From Streptomyces sp. SKN60 (GTDB lineage Bacteria; Actinomycetota; Actinomycetes; Streptomycetales; Streptomycetaceae): 64,000 bases of DNA. Location of the stretch: the NCBI RefSeq assembly GCF_026236535.1, contig NZ_JAHTMW010000012.1, forward strand, positions 186,001 through 250,000, written 5' to 3'. How positions within the stretch are numbered: position 1 is the first letter of the stretch; each line of letters starts with the position of its first letter. The translations under genes were made by a program, and so were the position numbers. This document shows positions 17,221 through 26,327 of this stretch, one piece after another. A model generated the notes under the pieces. That model saw nothing but the letters and a program-made list of their open reading frames with translations. It was not told the DNA's origin and did not search any database.

Positions 17221-19941
17221 TCAGTGCGCCGCCTCGTCCCAGTTCTGGCCGACGCCCACCGAGACATCCAGCGGGGCGCGCAGCGTGACCGCGTCGGACA
17301 TGTGGGCGCGGACGAGGGATTCGACCTGGGCGCGTTCGCCGGGGGCGAGTTCGAGGACGATTTCGTCGTGGACCTGGAGGAGCATGCGGGAGGCGAGGCC
17401 GGACTCGGTGAGGGCGCGGTCGACGTCGAGCATGGCGACCTTGACGATGTCGGCGGCGGTGCCCTGGATCGGGGCGTTGAGGGCCATGCGTTCGGCGGCC
17501 TCGCGGCGCTGGCGGTTGTCGCTGTTGAGGTCCGGGAGGTAGCGGCGGCGGCCGAGCATGGTCTCGGTGTAGCCGGTGGCGCGGGCCTCGTCGACGACGC
17601 GGCGCAGATAGTCGCGGACGCCGCCGAAGCGCTCGAAGTAGGTGTCCATCAGGCCGCGCGCCTCGGCCGGCTCGATGCCCAGCTGCTGGGAGAGGCCGAA
17701 GGCGGAGAGCCCGTACGCCAGGCCGTACGACATGGCCTTGATCTTGCGGCGCATCTCGGCGTCGACGGCGGACCGCTCGACGCCGAAGACCTGGGAGGCG
17801 ACGGTGGTGTGCAGGTCCTCGCCGGAGGTGAAGGCCTCGATCAGGCCCTCGTCCTCGGAGAGGTGGGCCATGACGCGCAGTTCGATCTGGCTGTAGTCGG
17901 CGGTCATCAGGGCCTCGAAGCCCTCGCCGACGACGAAGCCGTGGCGGATGGCGCGGCCCTCGTCGGTCCGTACCGGCACGTTCTGCAGGTTGGGGTCGGT
18001 GGAGGAGAGACGGCCGGTCGTGGCGACGGTCTGGCTGAAGGTGGTGTGGATGCGTCCGTCGGCGGCGACGGTCTTGATGAGGCCCTCGACGGTGGAGCGC
18101 AGCCGGGCCTGCTCGCGGTGGCGGAGCATGATGACCGGGAGCTCGTGCTCGGTCTGGCCGGCGAGCCAGGCGAGCGCGTCGGCGTCCGTGGTGTAGCCGG
18201 TCTTGGTCTTCTTGGTCTTCGGCAGGTTGAGCTCGCCGAAGAAGACCTCCTGGAGCTGCTTGGGCGAGCCGAGGTTGAACTCGTGGCCGACGGAGGCGTG
18301 CGCCTCCTTCACGGCCTGCTGCACGGCGCCGGCGAACTGCTGCTCCAGGGCCTCCAGGTGGTCCCGGTCGGCGGCGATGCCGTGCCGCTCCAGGCGGGCG
18401 AGGAGCACGGAGGTGGGGAGCTCGACCTGGTGGAGGAGGTCCTTGGCGCCGACCTCGGCGAGCTTCTCCTCGAAGGCGGTGCCGAGGTCGAGCACGGCGC
18501 GGGCCTGGCTCATCAGGGCCTCGGCCTCGGCGGTGTCCTCGGCGCCGAAGGCGAGCTGGCCGTCGGCGGCCGCGGCGGGGGCGAGCTCGCGCCCGAGGTA
18601 CTCGACGGACAGGGCGTCCAGGGCGAAGGAGCGGCGGCCGGGCTTCACCAGGTAGGCGGCGAGCGCGGTGTCCATGGTGACGCCGGCGACGCTCCAGCCG
18701 TGCTCGGGGAAGACCCGCATGGCGCCCTTGGCGTTGTGCATGATCTTCGGGCGGTCGGCGTCGGCGATCCAGGCCGACCAGGCCTTCTCGTCGCCCTCGT
18801 CCAGCTCGGTCGGGTCGAACCAGGCGGCGGCGCCTCCTTCCGCGGCGAGGGCCACCTCGGTGACGCTGCCGGTGCCGAGAGCCCAGCTGTCGACGGTGGC
18901 GATGCCGAGCGGCTGCCCGCCGTGCTCGGCGAGCCAGCCGGCGAGCTCGCCGGAGCCGAGGACGGTGAAGTCGAGCTCGACGCCGGGGGCCGGCGCGGGG
19001 GCGGTCTCCTCGGCGGCACCGGGGTCGACGGCGAGGAGCCGCTCGCGCAGCGAGGGGTTGCGGATCTCCAGGGTGTCGAGGACGAGGGCGACGGCCGTCC
19101 GGTCGTACGGCTCGCGGGCGAGGTCCGTCACGGTCTTCGGCAGCTCGACGTCGCGGACCATCTCGGTGAGGCGCCGGTTGAGCTTCACCGACTCCAGGTG
19201 GTCACGGAAGTTCTGGCCTGCCTTGCCCTTGACCTCCTCGGCGCGGTCCACGAGTTCGGCGAAGGAGCCGAACTGGTTGATCCACTTCGCGGCGGTCTTC
19301 TCGCCGACGCCGGGGATGCCGGGCAGGTTGTCGGACGGGTCGCCGCGCAGGGCCGCGAAGTCGGGGTACTGCGAGGGCGTGAGCCCGTACTTCTCCTGGA
19401 CCTTGTCCGGGGTGAAGCGGGTCAGCTCGGAGACGCCCTTGGTGGGGTAGAGCACGGTGGTGTGGTCGGTGACGAGCTGGAAGGAGTCCCGGTCGCCGGT
19501 GACGATGAGGACCTCGAAGCCCTCGGCCTCGGCCTGGGTGGCGAGGGTGGCGATGACGTCGTCCGCCTCGAAGCCCTCGACGGCGAAGCGCGGCGCGTGC
19601 ATGGCGTCGAGCAGCTCGCCGATCAGCTCGACCTGTCCCTTGAACTCGTCGGGGGTCTTGGAGCGGTTCGCCTTGTACTCGGGGAACTCGTCGGAACGCC
19701 AGGTCTTGCGGGACACGTCGAACGCGACGGCGAAGTGCGTGGGCGCCTCGTCGCGGAGCGTGTTCGCCAGCATGGACGCGAATCCGTAGATCGCGTTCGT
19801 CGGCTGCCCGGTCGCGGTGGTGAAGTTCTCCGCGGGCAGTGCGAAGAACGCCCGGTACGCCAGGGAGTGCCCGTCCATGAGGAGCAGGCGCGGGCGGTTC
19901 TCTTCGGTCATATCGGTCTTCTTCGCTGCTGTCTCGGCCAC
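17221..19941 (-). CDS. polA: DNA polymerase I
   Basis: About 906 residues from the GTG at 19941 (reading (M)AETAAKKTDM), matching remembered Streptomyces PolA; an upstream ATG would add 48 unlikely residues. The N-terminal 5'-3' exonuclease domain (about residues 17-300) shows LLMDGHSLAYRAFFA, the FEADDVIATLA motif and GIPGVGEKTAAKWI. The middle 3'-5' exonuclease fold (about 320-500) appears degenerate: the usual Asp-x-Glu start reads TVDSW. The polymerase domain carries motif A DYSQIELR near 680, motif B around RRKIKAMSYGLAYG near 735, and motif C VHDE near 858. It fills gaps during repair and removes Okazaki primers. Confidence 0.97.
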   Translation of the reverse strand: MAETAAKKTDMTEENRPRLLLMDGHSLAYRAFFALPAENFTTATGQPTNAIYGFASMLANTLRDEAPTHFAVAFDVSRKTWRSDEFPEYKANRSKTPDEFKGQVELIGELLDAMHAPRFAVEGFEADDVIATLATQAEAEGFEVLIVTGDRDSFQLVTDHTTVLYPTKGVSELTRFTPDKVQEKYGLTPSQYPDFAALRGDPSDNLPGIPGVGEKTAAKWINQFGSFAELVDRAEEVKGKAGQNFRDHLESVKLNRRLTEMVRDVELPKTVTDLAREPYDRTAVALVLDTLEIRNPSLRERLLAVDPGAAEETAPAPAPGVELDFTVLGSGELAGWLAEHGGQPLGIATVDSWALGTGSVTEVALAAEGGAAAWFDPTELDEGDEKAWSAWIADADRPKIMHNAKGAMRVFPEHGWSVAGVTMDTALAAYLVKPGRRSFALDALSVEYLGRELAPAAAADGQLAFGAEDTAEAEALMSQARAVLDLGTAFEEKLAEVGAKDLLHQVELPTSVLLARLERHGIAADRDHLEALEQQFAGAVQQAVKEAHASVGHEFNLGSPKQLQEVFFGELNLPKTKKTKTGYTTDADALAWLAGQTEHELPVIMLRHREQARLRSTVEGLIKTVAADGRIHTTFSQTVATTGRLSSTDPNLQNVPVRTDEGRAIRHGFVVGEGFEALMTADYSQIELRVMAHLSEDEGLIEAFTSGEDLHTTVASQVFGVERSAVDAEMRRKIKAMSYGLAYGLSAFGLSQQLGIEPAEARGLMDTYFERFGGVRDYLRRVVDEARATGYTETMLGRRRYLPDLNSDNRQRREAAERMALNAPIQGTAADIVKVAMLDVDRALTESGLASRMLLQVHDEIVLELAPGERAQVESLVRAHMSDAVTLRAPLDVSVGVGQNWDEAAH

Positions 19942-20096
19942 GGGACGATCCTGCCACGCGCGACTGACATTCCCGTCCACCGTTCCTGTCGACCCCGCTC
20001 CGCTCCCGCGGCCACCTACCGCGCATGGCCCGATGTCAGGGGTGCGTGACAGGATCGGGTCGTACGACAGCTTTGTTTCGCTCAAGGGAGAGCGCG

Positions 20097-22379
20097 ATGG
20101 TCAGCAAGCCGCCCGCCGGTGACCCGGTCCAGGACGCGCCGCAGGTCGCGGCGCCGCAGCACGCGGCCGCGGGGCTGCCCGCCGTCGCGCACACGCTGCG
20201 GATCGCCCAGGCGCAGATGGGTGTGCGGCGCACCGCGCGCACGCTGCTCAAGGTCAACCAGAAGGACGGCTTCGACTGTCCGGGCTGCGCGTGGCCGGAG
20301 GGCGACAAGCGCCATGTGGCGGAGTTCTGCGAGAACGGGGCGAAGGCGGTCGCCGAGGAGGCGACGCTGCGCCGGGTGACGCCCGCGTTCTTCGCCGCGC
20401 ACCCGGTGGCGGACCTGGCGGAGCGCAGTGGTTACTGGCTGGGCCAGCAGGGCCGGATCACGCACCCCATGTATCTGCCGGAGGGTGCCGACCGGTACGA
20501 GGCGGTGAGCTGGGAGCGGGCGTTCGCGATCATCGCGGAGGAGCTGACGGCGCTGTCCTCGCCGGACGAGGCGCTCTTCTACACCTCGGGCCGGACCAGC
20601 AACGAGGCGGCGTTCCTGCTGCAGCTCTTCGCCCGCGAGTTCGGTACGAACAATCTGCCGGACTGCTCCAACATGTGCCACGAGTCCTCGGGCTCGGCGC
20701 TGAGCGAGACCATCGGCATCGGCAAGGGCAGCGTGTCCCTGGAGGACCTGCACCGGGCCGATCTGATCGTCGTCGCCGGGCAGAACCCGGGGACGAACCA
20801 TCCGCGGATGCTGTCGGCCCTGGAGAAGGCCAAGGCCGCCGGCGCGAAGATCATCTCGGTGAATCCGCTGCCGGAGGCCGGTCTGGAGCGGTTCAAGAAC
20901 CCGCAGACCCCGCAGGGCATGCTCCGGGGCGCCGCGCTCACCGATCTCTTCCTGCAGGTCCGGATCGGCGGCGACCAGGCGCTGTTCCGGCTGCTCAACA
21001 AGCTCGTCCTGGAGACTCCGGGGGCGGTGGACGAGGAGTTCGTCGCCGCGCACACCCATGGGTACGAGGAGTTCGCGGCGGCCGCGAAGGACGCCGACTG
21101 GGACGAGACGCTCGCGGCGACCGGGCTCTCCCGGGCGGAGATCGAGCGGGCCCTGGAGATGGTGCTGGCCTCGGAGCGGACGATCGTCTGCTGGGCGATG
21201 GGCCTGACCCAGCACAAGCACTCGGTGCCGACGATCCGCGAGGTCGTGAACCTCCTGCTGCTGCGGGGCGCCATCGGGCGGCCGGGCGCGGGGGTGTGCC
21301 CGGTGCGCGGTCACTCCAATGTGCAGGGCGACCGCACCATGGGCATCTTCGAGCGGCCGGCCGCGGCCTTCCTGGACGCCCTGGACAAGGAGTTCGGGAT
21401 CGTCTCGCCGCGCCATCACGGCTATGACGTGGTGCGGGCCATCGAGGCGCTGCGCGACGGCGACGCGAAGGTGTTCTTCGCGATGGGCGGCAATTTCGTC
21501 GGGGCGACCCCGGACACCGAGGTCACCGAGGCGGCGATGCGCAAGGCCCGCCTCACGGTGCACGTGTCGACGAAGCTGAACCGTTCGCACGCGGTGACCG
21601 GCACCCGCGCGCTGATCCTGCCGACGCTCGGCCGTACGGACAAGGACGTGCAGAAGGGCGGGCGGCAGTTCGTGACGGTCGAGGACTCGATGGGTCTGGT
21701 GCACGCCTCGCGCGGCAATCTGCCGCAGGCGAGCCCGCACCTGCTGTCCGAGCCGGCGATCGTGGCGCGGATGGCGCGGGCGGTGCTCGGAGCGGGCTCG
21801 GCGACGCCGTGGGAGGACTTCGAGGCGGACTACGCGACGATCCGCGACCGGATCGCCCGGGTGATCCCGGGCTTCGAGGACTTCAACGCGCGGCTCGCGG
21901 CGAACCCGGGCGGCTTCGCGCTGCCGCACGCGCCGCGCGACGAGCGCCGTTTCCCGACGGCGACCGGGAAGGCGAACTTCACGGCGGCGCCGGTGGAGTA
22001 CCCGGCGGTGCCGGAGGGGCGGCTGCTGCTGCAGACGCTGCGCTCGCACGACCAGTACAACACCACGATCTACGGTCTGGACGACCGCTACCGGGGCATC
22101 ACGGGCGGCCGCCGGGTGGTCCTCGTGCACCCGGAGGACGCGGCGGCGCTCGGCTTCGCGGACGGGGCGTACGCGGATCTGGTGAGCGAGTGGACGGACG
22201 GCAGCGAGCGGCGGGCGCCCGGCTTCCGGGTGGTGCACTACCCGACGGCCCGGGGCTGCGCCGCGGCGTACTACCCGGAGACGAACGTACTGGTGCCGCT
22301 GGAGTCGACGGCCGACGTCAGCAACACCCCCGCGAGCAAGTCCGTGATCGTGCGTCTGGAAGAATCCGCAACCGCCTAA
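20097..22379 (+). CDS. FdhF/YdeP family molybdopterin oxidoreductase
   Basis: 760 residues, ATG after AAGGGAG. It belongs to the formate-dehydrogenase-like molybdopterin family. A short N-terminal Cys pair (C61 and C64 in CPGCAWPEGD) takes the place of the full four-Cys iron-sulfur motif of FdhF. The molybdopterin region includes YTSGRTSNEAAFLLQLFARE, the LPDCSNMCHESSG segment near the usual Mo-ligand position, and VAGQNPGTNHPRM. A C-terminal molydopterin dinucleotide-binding domain starts around LLLQTLRSHDQYNTTIYGL. YdeP-type proteins have been linked to acid resistance in enterobacteria; the substrate is unknown. It is divergent from polA, and a thioesterase gene follows 72 bases later. Confidence 0.88.
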   Translation: MVSKPPAGDPVQDAPQVAAPQHAAAGLPAVAHTLRIAQAQMGVRRTARTLLKVNQKDGFDCPGCAWPEGDKRHVAEFCENGAKAVAEEATLRRVTPAFFAAHPVADLAERSGYWLGQQGRITHPMYLPEGADRYEAVSWERAFAIIAEELTALSSPDEALFYTSGRTSNEAAFLLQLFAREFGTNNLPDCSNMCHESSGSALSETIGIGKGSVSLEDLHRADLIVVAGQNPGTNHPRMLSALEKAKAAGAKIISVNPLPEAGLERFKNPQTPQGMLRGAALTDLFLQVRIGGDQALFRLLNKLVLETPGAVDEEFVAAHTHGYEEFAAAAKDADWDETLAATGLSRAEIERALEMVLASERTIVCWAMGLTQHKHSVPTIREVVNLLLLRGAIGRPGAGVCPVRGHSNVQGDRTMGIFERPAAAFLDALDKEFGIVSPRHHGYDVVRAIEALRDGDAKVFFAMGGNFVGATPDTEVTEAAMRKARLTVHVSTKLNRSHAVTGTRALILPTLGRTDKDVQKGGRQFVTVEDSMGLVHASRGNLPQASPHLLSEPAIVARMARAVLGAGSATPWEDFEADYATIRDRIARVIPGFEDFNARLAANPGGFALPHAPRDERRFPTATGKANFTAAPVEYPAVPEGRLLLQTLRSHDQYNTTIYGLDDRYRGITGGRRVVLVHPEDAAALGFADGAYADLVSEWTDGSERRAPGFRVVHYPTARGCAAAYYPETNVLVPLESTADVSNTPASKSVIVRLEESATA

Positions 22380-22451
22380 GCGTTTGCTCAGGCAGCTCGG
22401 AAGAGCGACGGAAGAGAAGTACAGGCGCACGACGACGAACGGAGCCCGTCC

Positions 22452-22961
22452 ATGGGTGAGCAGCAGCACGTGAAGTTCCCGCAGGAGGTCATCGACGAGT
22501 ACGCCTCGCTGGGCGTGGACCTGCCTGCGCTGTTCTCGGCCGGGCACCTGGGCAACCGGATGGGCGTGCAGATCCTGGAGGCCTCGGCGGACCGGGTGGT
22601 CGGCAGGATGCCGGTGGAGGGCAACACCCAGCCGTACGGGCTGCTGCACGGCGGCGCCTCCGCGGTGCTCGCCGAGACCCTGGGCTCGGTCGGTTCGATG
22701 CTGCACGGCGGGGTGTCCCGGATCGCCGTGGGCGTGGACCTGAACTGCACGCATCACCGCGGGGTGCGCAGCGGTCTGGTGACGGGTGTGGCGACGCCGG
22801 TGCACCGGGGCCGCTCGACCGCGACGTACGAGATCGTGATCACGGACGAGCAGGACAAGCGGGTCTGCACGGCGCGGCTGACCTGCATGCTCAAGGAGGT
22901 CGGCGGCCAGGACGCGCAGCACCTCCCGGCGGCCGGCCGGCTGGACGGCGCCGGCGCCTGA
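22452..22961 (+). CDS. PaaI-type hotdog-fold thioesterase
   Basis: 169 residues. The hotdog core runs from about residue 40 to 150, with the family motif LLHGGASAVLAETLGS near 62-77, where the HGG turn and acidic residue activate water for CoA-thioester hydrolysis. The later segment VRSGLVTGVATPVHRGRSTATYEIVI is the usual second half. Close relatives hydrolyse phenylacetyl-type, menaquinone-precursor or general acyl-CoA thioesters; the sequence does not decide which. It follows the YdeP-like gene on the same strand and ends before a strong hairpin at 23015. Confidence 0.88.
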   Translation: MGEQQHVKFPQEVIDEYASLGVDLPALFSAGHLGNRMGVQILEASADRVVGRMPVEGNTQPYGLLHGGASAVLAETLGSVGSMLHGGVSRIAVGVDLNCTHHRGVRSGLVTGVATPVHRGRSTATYEIVITDEQDKRVCTARLTCMLKEVGGQDAQHLPAAGRLDGAGA

Positions 22962-23014
22962 GCCGGGGCCTGAGCCCTGCGTCCGAGCGGCGCCCCGCCC
23001 CTCTCCCCCTTCGT

Positions 23015-23044
23015 GGCCCGGTACGGAACCTCCCGTACCGGGCC
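23015..23044 (+). terminator. terminator after the thioesterase gene
   Basis: Perfect 12-base stem GGCCCGGTACGG (23015-23026) with CCGTACCGGGCC (23033-23044), six-base loop, 54 bases after the stop. No long T run follows, which is common for Streptomyces terminators. Confidence 0.7.
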
Positions 23045-23168
23045 GCGGTGCGTTCCGGGATCCCGAGTCCCCCAACTCCCTTGTTCCCGCGCCCTCTTGC
23101 CCTCGCCCGCCACAGCCGCTTCACTGACGGGTCCGCTCACACCCGCGTTCCTCGACCAAGGGGTTGTC

Positions 23169-24053
23169 TTGACCGCCGTACGCACCACGACCGTGGCGAC
23201 CGCCGTGTCCGCCGCGGCCTGCGCCGCCGTTCTCGCCACCGCGATCCCGTCCGCGGCGATCAACTCGTACAACGCGACGCCCGCGCCCGAGCGCACCGAG
23301 GTCGGCGCCCTCGTCGCGACCTGGGACGACGACGCCGACCCGGGCACGCCCGACCGGGTCGACTGGGTCTGCTCCGGGACCATGATCGACGCCGACACCT
23401 TCCTCACCGCGGCGCACTGCACGACCGACTGGCCGGAGAACGTGCGTTTCCACGTGTCGCTCGACCAGGACGTGCAGGCCGCCCTGGACGCGGCCGCCGC
23501 CGCGCATCCGGGCGACCCGGCCGCCGTGGCGCGCGCCGTGGCCGTCGAGGGCGTCGCGCACAGTCACCCGGCCTACCCGGGCCCGGCGGCCGATACCCAT
23601 GACATCTCGGTGATCGAACTGCCCGCGGCGAAGATCGCGGAGCGCTGGAGCTTCAAGCCCGCGGCGCTGCCGAAGCCGGGCGCGCTGGACGCGCTCGGCC
23701 CGCAGGGACTGAACGCCACACCCTTCGTCGTCGCCGGCTACGGCACCCAGGAGGCCGAGCGCGGGCCGGGCGGCCACACCCATCCGGGCGGCGGCGTCCG
23801 CATGAAGGCGCCGGTCTCGTTCGACGCGCTGAACGCCGCGTGGATCCGGCTCGGCATGACCGCGCCGCAGGGCAACGGCGGTGCCTGTTACGGGGATTCG
23901 GGCGGGCCGAACTTCGCCGAGCTCGGCGGCCGGCGGACGCTCGTGGCGACCACGATCACCGGTGACACCCCCTGCTACGCCACGAACGTGGTGTACCGGC
24001 TCGACACCCCGGGCGCCCGCGATTTCCTGCGGACCTTCGTCCAACTGCCGTGA
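23169..24053 (+). CDS. secreted trypsin-like serine protease
   Basis: About 294 residues from a TTG at 23169, with AAGGGG five bases upstream; a longer frame from 23013 runs back to the preceding terminator. A signal peptide of roughly 30 residues (VATAVSAAACAAVLATAIPSA) is followed by a chymotrypsin-fold domain. The catalytic His is in TAAHC (H83), the Asp in THDISVIEL and the Ser in YGDSGGPN. There is no long propeptide and no IVGG-type activation site, so it may be made active. A His/Gly-rich loop (RGPGGHTHPGGG) near residue 200 is unusual and could bind metal. The next gene overlaps its stop (GTGA). Confidence 0.85.
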   Translation: MTAVRTTTVATAVSAAACAAVLATAIPSAAINSYNATPAPERTEVGALVATWDDDADPGTPDRVDWVCSGTMIDADTFLTAAHCTTDWPENVRFHVSLDQDVQAALDAAAAAHPGDPAAVARAVAVEGVAHSHPAYPGPAADTHDISVIELPAAKIAERWSFKPAALPKPGALDALGPQGLNATPFVVAGYGTQEAERGPGGHTHPGGGVRMKAPVSFDALNAAWIRLGMTAPQGNGGACYGDSGGPNFAELGGRRTLVATTITGDTPCYATNVVYRLDTPGARDFLRTFVQLP

Positions 24054-24490
24054 CCCGTCGCCGCCCGCACCCGGCCGGGACCGCGCTCGCCGCGGTCCTG
24101 GCCGGCTGCGCGCTCGCCCTGTCGACGGGCTGCGGGCGGGCGCCCGAGCGGACCGCGGACCCGGAGCCGACGGCGAGTTCGCCGACGGACGTATGCACAA
24201 GTCTGGTGTCGTACTGGGTGAAAGAGGCCCTGAAGGGGAGCAAGTGGGCGGGGCTCGACTGGGAGCAGAAGGGGATGTCCAACGAGCAGTACGAGATCCA
24301 CGACGAGGTGCTCGCCGACGCGCGCGCAGAGGAGCGGCGTACGGGACGCGCGGCGGCGTTCGCGCTGACCGACCGCGAGACCCGGCGGAGGTGCGAGGCG
24401 GCGAAGGGTGCGACGGGCAGTTCGGAGAACTGGCGACCGCCCAGCGAACAGCGCGTACCCACCAGCGGTTCCCGGCCATCCCCGTCGTGA
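24050..24490 (+). CDS. putative lipoprotein, unknown function
   Basis: 146 residues from a GTG overlapping the stop of the protease gene, so it is probably translationally coupled to it. A basic start and hydrophobic core lead to two possible lipobox cysteines (LAGC at Cys20 and STGC at Cys28). The mature part is short, charged and Glu/Arg-rich, with Trp-containing segments (LVSYWVKEALKGSKWAGLDW) that look conserved. I recognise no domain. Pairing with a secreted protease suggests a cell-surface role, but that is inference. Confidence 0.7.
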   Translation: MTRRRPHPAGTALAAVLAGCALALSTGCGRAPERTADPEPTASSPTDVCTSLVSYWVKEALKGSKWAGLDWEQKGMSNEQYEIHDEVLADARAEERRTGRAAAFALTDRETRRRCEAAKGATGSSENWRPPSEQRVPTSGSRPSPS

Positions 24491-24960
24491 CTCTGCGTGA
24501 CATTCCCACGAGGTGGCACCGACGGCGGAGCGGAGCGCTCCGGTCAGCCGCTTCGTCCGCTCAGCTCAGAGGGGGTGTCCGATATCCGGAGAGTCGCCGG
24601 ATGATCTTGTCAGGACCATGAACCATTCAAGCGCCTTAGCGGAACTGGGTGTTCTCTGGGCGTTCTCAGCATGTGAACACCGCATTGCCGACCGTTATGT
24701 CCTGTTTTGCCCATGGCCTGCACACCAGTTCCCCCTGTCGGCATAACAAGACAGTCACATCATCCCGTCGGCGCTCCCGGACTTTCCCCGGCTGCGCTTA
24801 GAGTCACGGCCAGTCACCGCGCCGCCGGGCGCTTGCTCTGCACGGCCCGCTTCACCCCCGTACGGCCCGGCATCGAAAACGGCACCTCTCAGCTCCCAGC
24901 TTCACAGCTTCACGGCACCGCCTCAGCTCGAGGGGGCCGCGCCAGGGAAAGGAAACCTTC
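24491..24960 (+). promoter_or_regulatory. 470-base gene-free region upstream of livJ
   Basis: No convincing gene is present. Bases about 24600-24765 are clearly richer in A/T than the surroundings, as expected of a regulatory region. Dyads visible are GGTGTTC (24648-24654) with GAACACC (24675-24681), and GTTATG (24694-24699) with CATAAC (24742-24747). A TTAGAGT at 24798-24804 could serve as a -10 box, though I see no good -35. The livJ ribosome site GGAAAGGAAA lies just before 24961. Confidence 0.5.
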
Positions 24961-26196
24961 GTGCGACACCGTTCTTTGCTCATCCTGACCAGCGTTCTCA
25001 CCACGGGTGCGCTCACCCTCACCGCCTGCGGTTCGCGCGACGAGAACAAGGGCGGCGGCGACAGCGCCGGCGGCGGCACCACCGTGGTCATCGGCGTCGA
25101 CGCGCCGCTCACCGGTTCGCTCTCCGCGCTGGGCCAGGGCATCAAGAACTCCGTGGACCTGGCGGTGCAGACCGCCAACAAGCAGAAGCTCGTCCCCGGC
25201 GTCACCTTCAAGATCGAGGCCCTCGACGACCAGGCGGTCCCGGCCTCCGGCCAGGCCAACGCCACCAAGCTGGTCGGCAACAAGGACGTCGTCGGCGTCG
25301 TCGGCCCGCTGAACTCGGGCGTCTCCCAGCAGATGCAGGGTGTCTTCGCCGCCGCCAACCTGGCGCAGGTCTCCCCGGCCAACACCAACCCGTCCCTCTC
25401 CCAGGGCGACAACTGGGGCAAGGGCGAGTTCAAGCGTCCCTTCAAGACCTACTTCCGTACCGCCGCCACCGACGTGGTCCAGGGCAAGTTCGCCGCCCAG
25501 TACCTCTTCAAGGACGCGGGCAAGAAGAAGGTCTACGTCGTCGACGACAAGCAGACCTACGGCGCCGGCCTCGCGGGGATCTTCACCGACGAGTTCAAGC
25601 GCCTCGGCGGCCAGGTCGTCGGCACCGACCACGTCACCGTGAAGGAGACCGACTTCTCCTCCACCGCCGACAAGGTCAAGTCCTCCGGCGCCGACTCCGT
25701 CTACTTCGGCGGCCAGTACCCCGAGGGGGGCCTGCTCTCCGACCAGATCAAGAAGACCGGCGCCAAGGTCCCGGTCATGGGCGGCGACGGCATCTACGAC
25801 CCGGCCTTCATCAGCGCCTCCGGCGAGGCCAACGAGGGCGACCTGGCGACCTCGATCGGCTACCCGGTCGAGAAGCTCGACACCGCCAAGAAGTTCATCG
25901 AGGACTACAAGGCGGCCGGCTACAAGGACCCGTACGCGGCCTACGGCGGCTACTCCTACGACGCCGGCTGGGCGATCATCCAGGCCGTCAAGGCCGTCGT
26001 CGACGCCAACGGCGGCAAGGTCCCGACCGACGCCCGCGCCAAGGTCACCGAGGCCCTGGGCAAGGTCTCCTTCGACGGTGTGACCGGCAAGGTCTCCTTC
26101 GACGAGTACGGCGACACCACCAACAAGCAGCTCACGGTCTACAAGGTCGAGGGCGGCAAGTGGATCGACGTCAAGAGCGACACCTTCAACCAGTAA
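24961..26196 (+). CDS. livJ: branched-chain amino acid ABC transporter, substrate-binding lipoprotein
   Basis: 411 residues from a GTG with the ribosome site GGAAAGGAAA. The signal peptide ends in a lipobox (LTAC, Cys23), so the protein is anchored outside the membrane. The mature part is a type I periplasmic-binding fold: VVIGVDAPLTGSLSALGQGIKNS at the start, VVGVVGPLNSGVSQQ, and AAYGGYSYDAGWAIIQAV near the end. It delivers Leu/Ile/Val or related amino acids to the LivHM permease. Base and codon use are strongly C-biased at third positions, consistent with high expression. It opens a five-gene set and is separated from livH by a strong hairpin. Confidence 0.93.
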   Translation: MRHRSLLILTSVLTTGALTLTACGSRDENKGGGDSAGGGTTVVIGVDAPLTGSLSALGQGIKNSVDLAVQTANKQKLVPGVTFKIEALDDQAVPASGQANATKLVGNKDVVGVVGPLNSGVSQQMQGVFAAANLAQVSPANTNPSLSQGDNWGKGEFKRPFKTYFRTAATDVVQGKFAAQYLFKDAGKKKVYVVDDKQTYGAGLAGIFTDEFKRLGGQVVGTDHVTVKETDFSSTADKVKSSGADSVYFGGQYPEGGLLSDQIKKTGAKVPVMGGDGIYDPAFISASGEANEGDLATSIGYPVEKLDTAKKFIEDYKAAGYKDPYAAYGGYSYDAGWAIIQAVKAVVDANGGKVPTDARAKVTEALGKVSFDGVTGKVSFDEYGDTTNKQLTVYKVEGGKWIDVKSDTFNQ

Positions 26197-26261
26197 GCGC
26201 CACCGTCCCGGCGCCGCGCCGAGTGCCCAGGCGCCGGGAGCCCCGCACGACCTGAACCACG

Positions 26262-26294
26262 CCGCGCGAGGGCGCAAACAGCGCCCTCGCGCGG
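26262..26294 (+). terminator. strong hairpin between livJ and livH (partial terminator or mRNA stabiliser)
   Basis: Perfect 14-base stem CCGCGCGAGGGCGC (26262-26275) with GCGCCCTCGCGCGG (26281-26294) and a five-base AAACA loop, followed by AGTCTT. Inside an otherwise co-directional operon this should limit read-through or protect the livJ message, giving more binding protein than permease, as known for malE-malF in E. coli. Confidence 0.75.
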
Positions 26295-26327
26295 AGTCTT
26301 ATCCGACAAGCTCATCGGAGGCCTGCG

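Noticed and set aside
24513-24746. 77-residue frame in the livJ upstream region
   Set aside because: No ribosome site, no recognisable motif, and poor third-position GC bias. The region looks regulatory.
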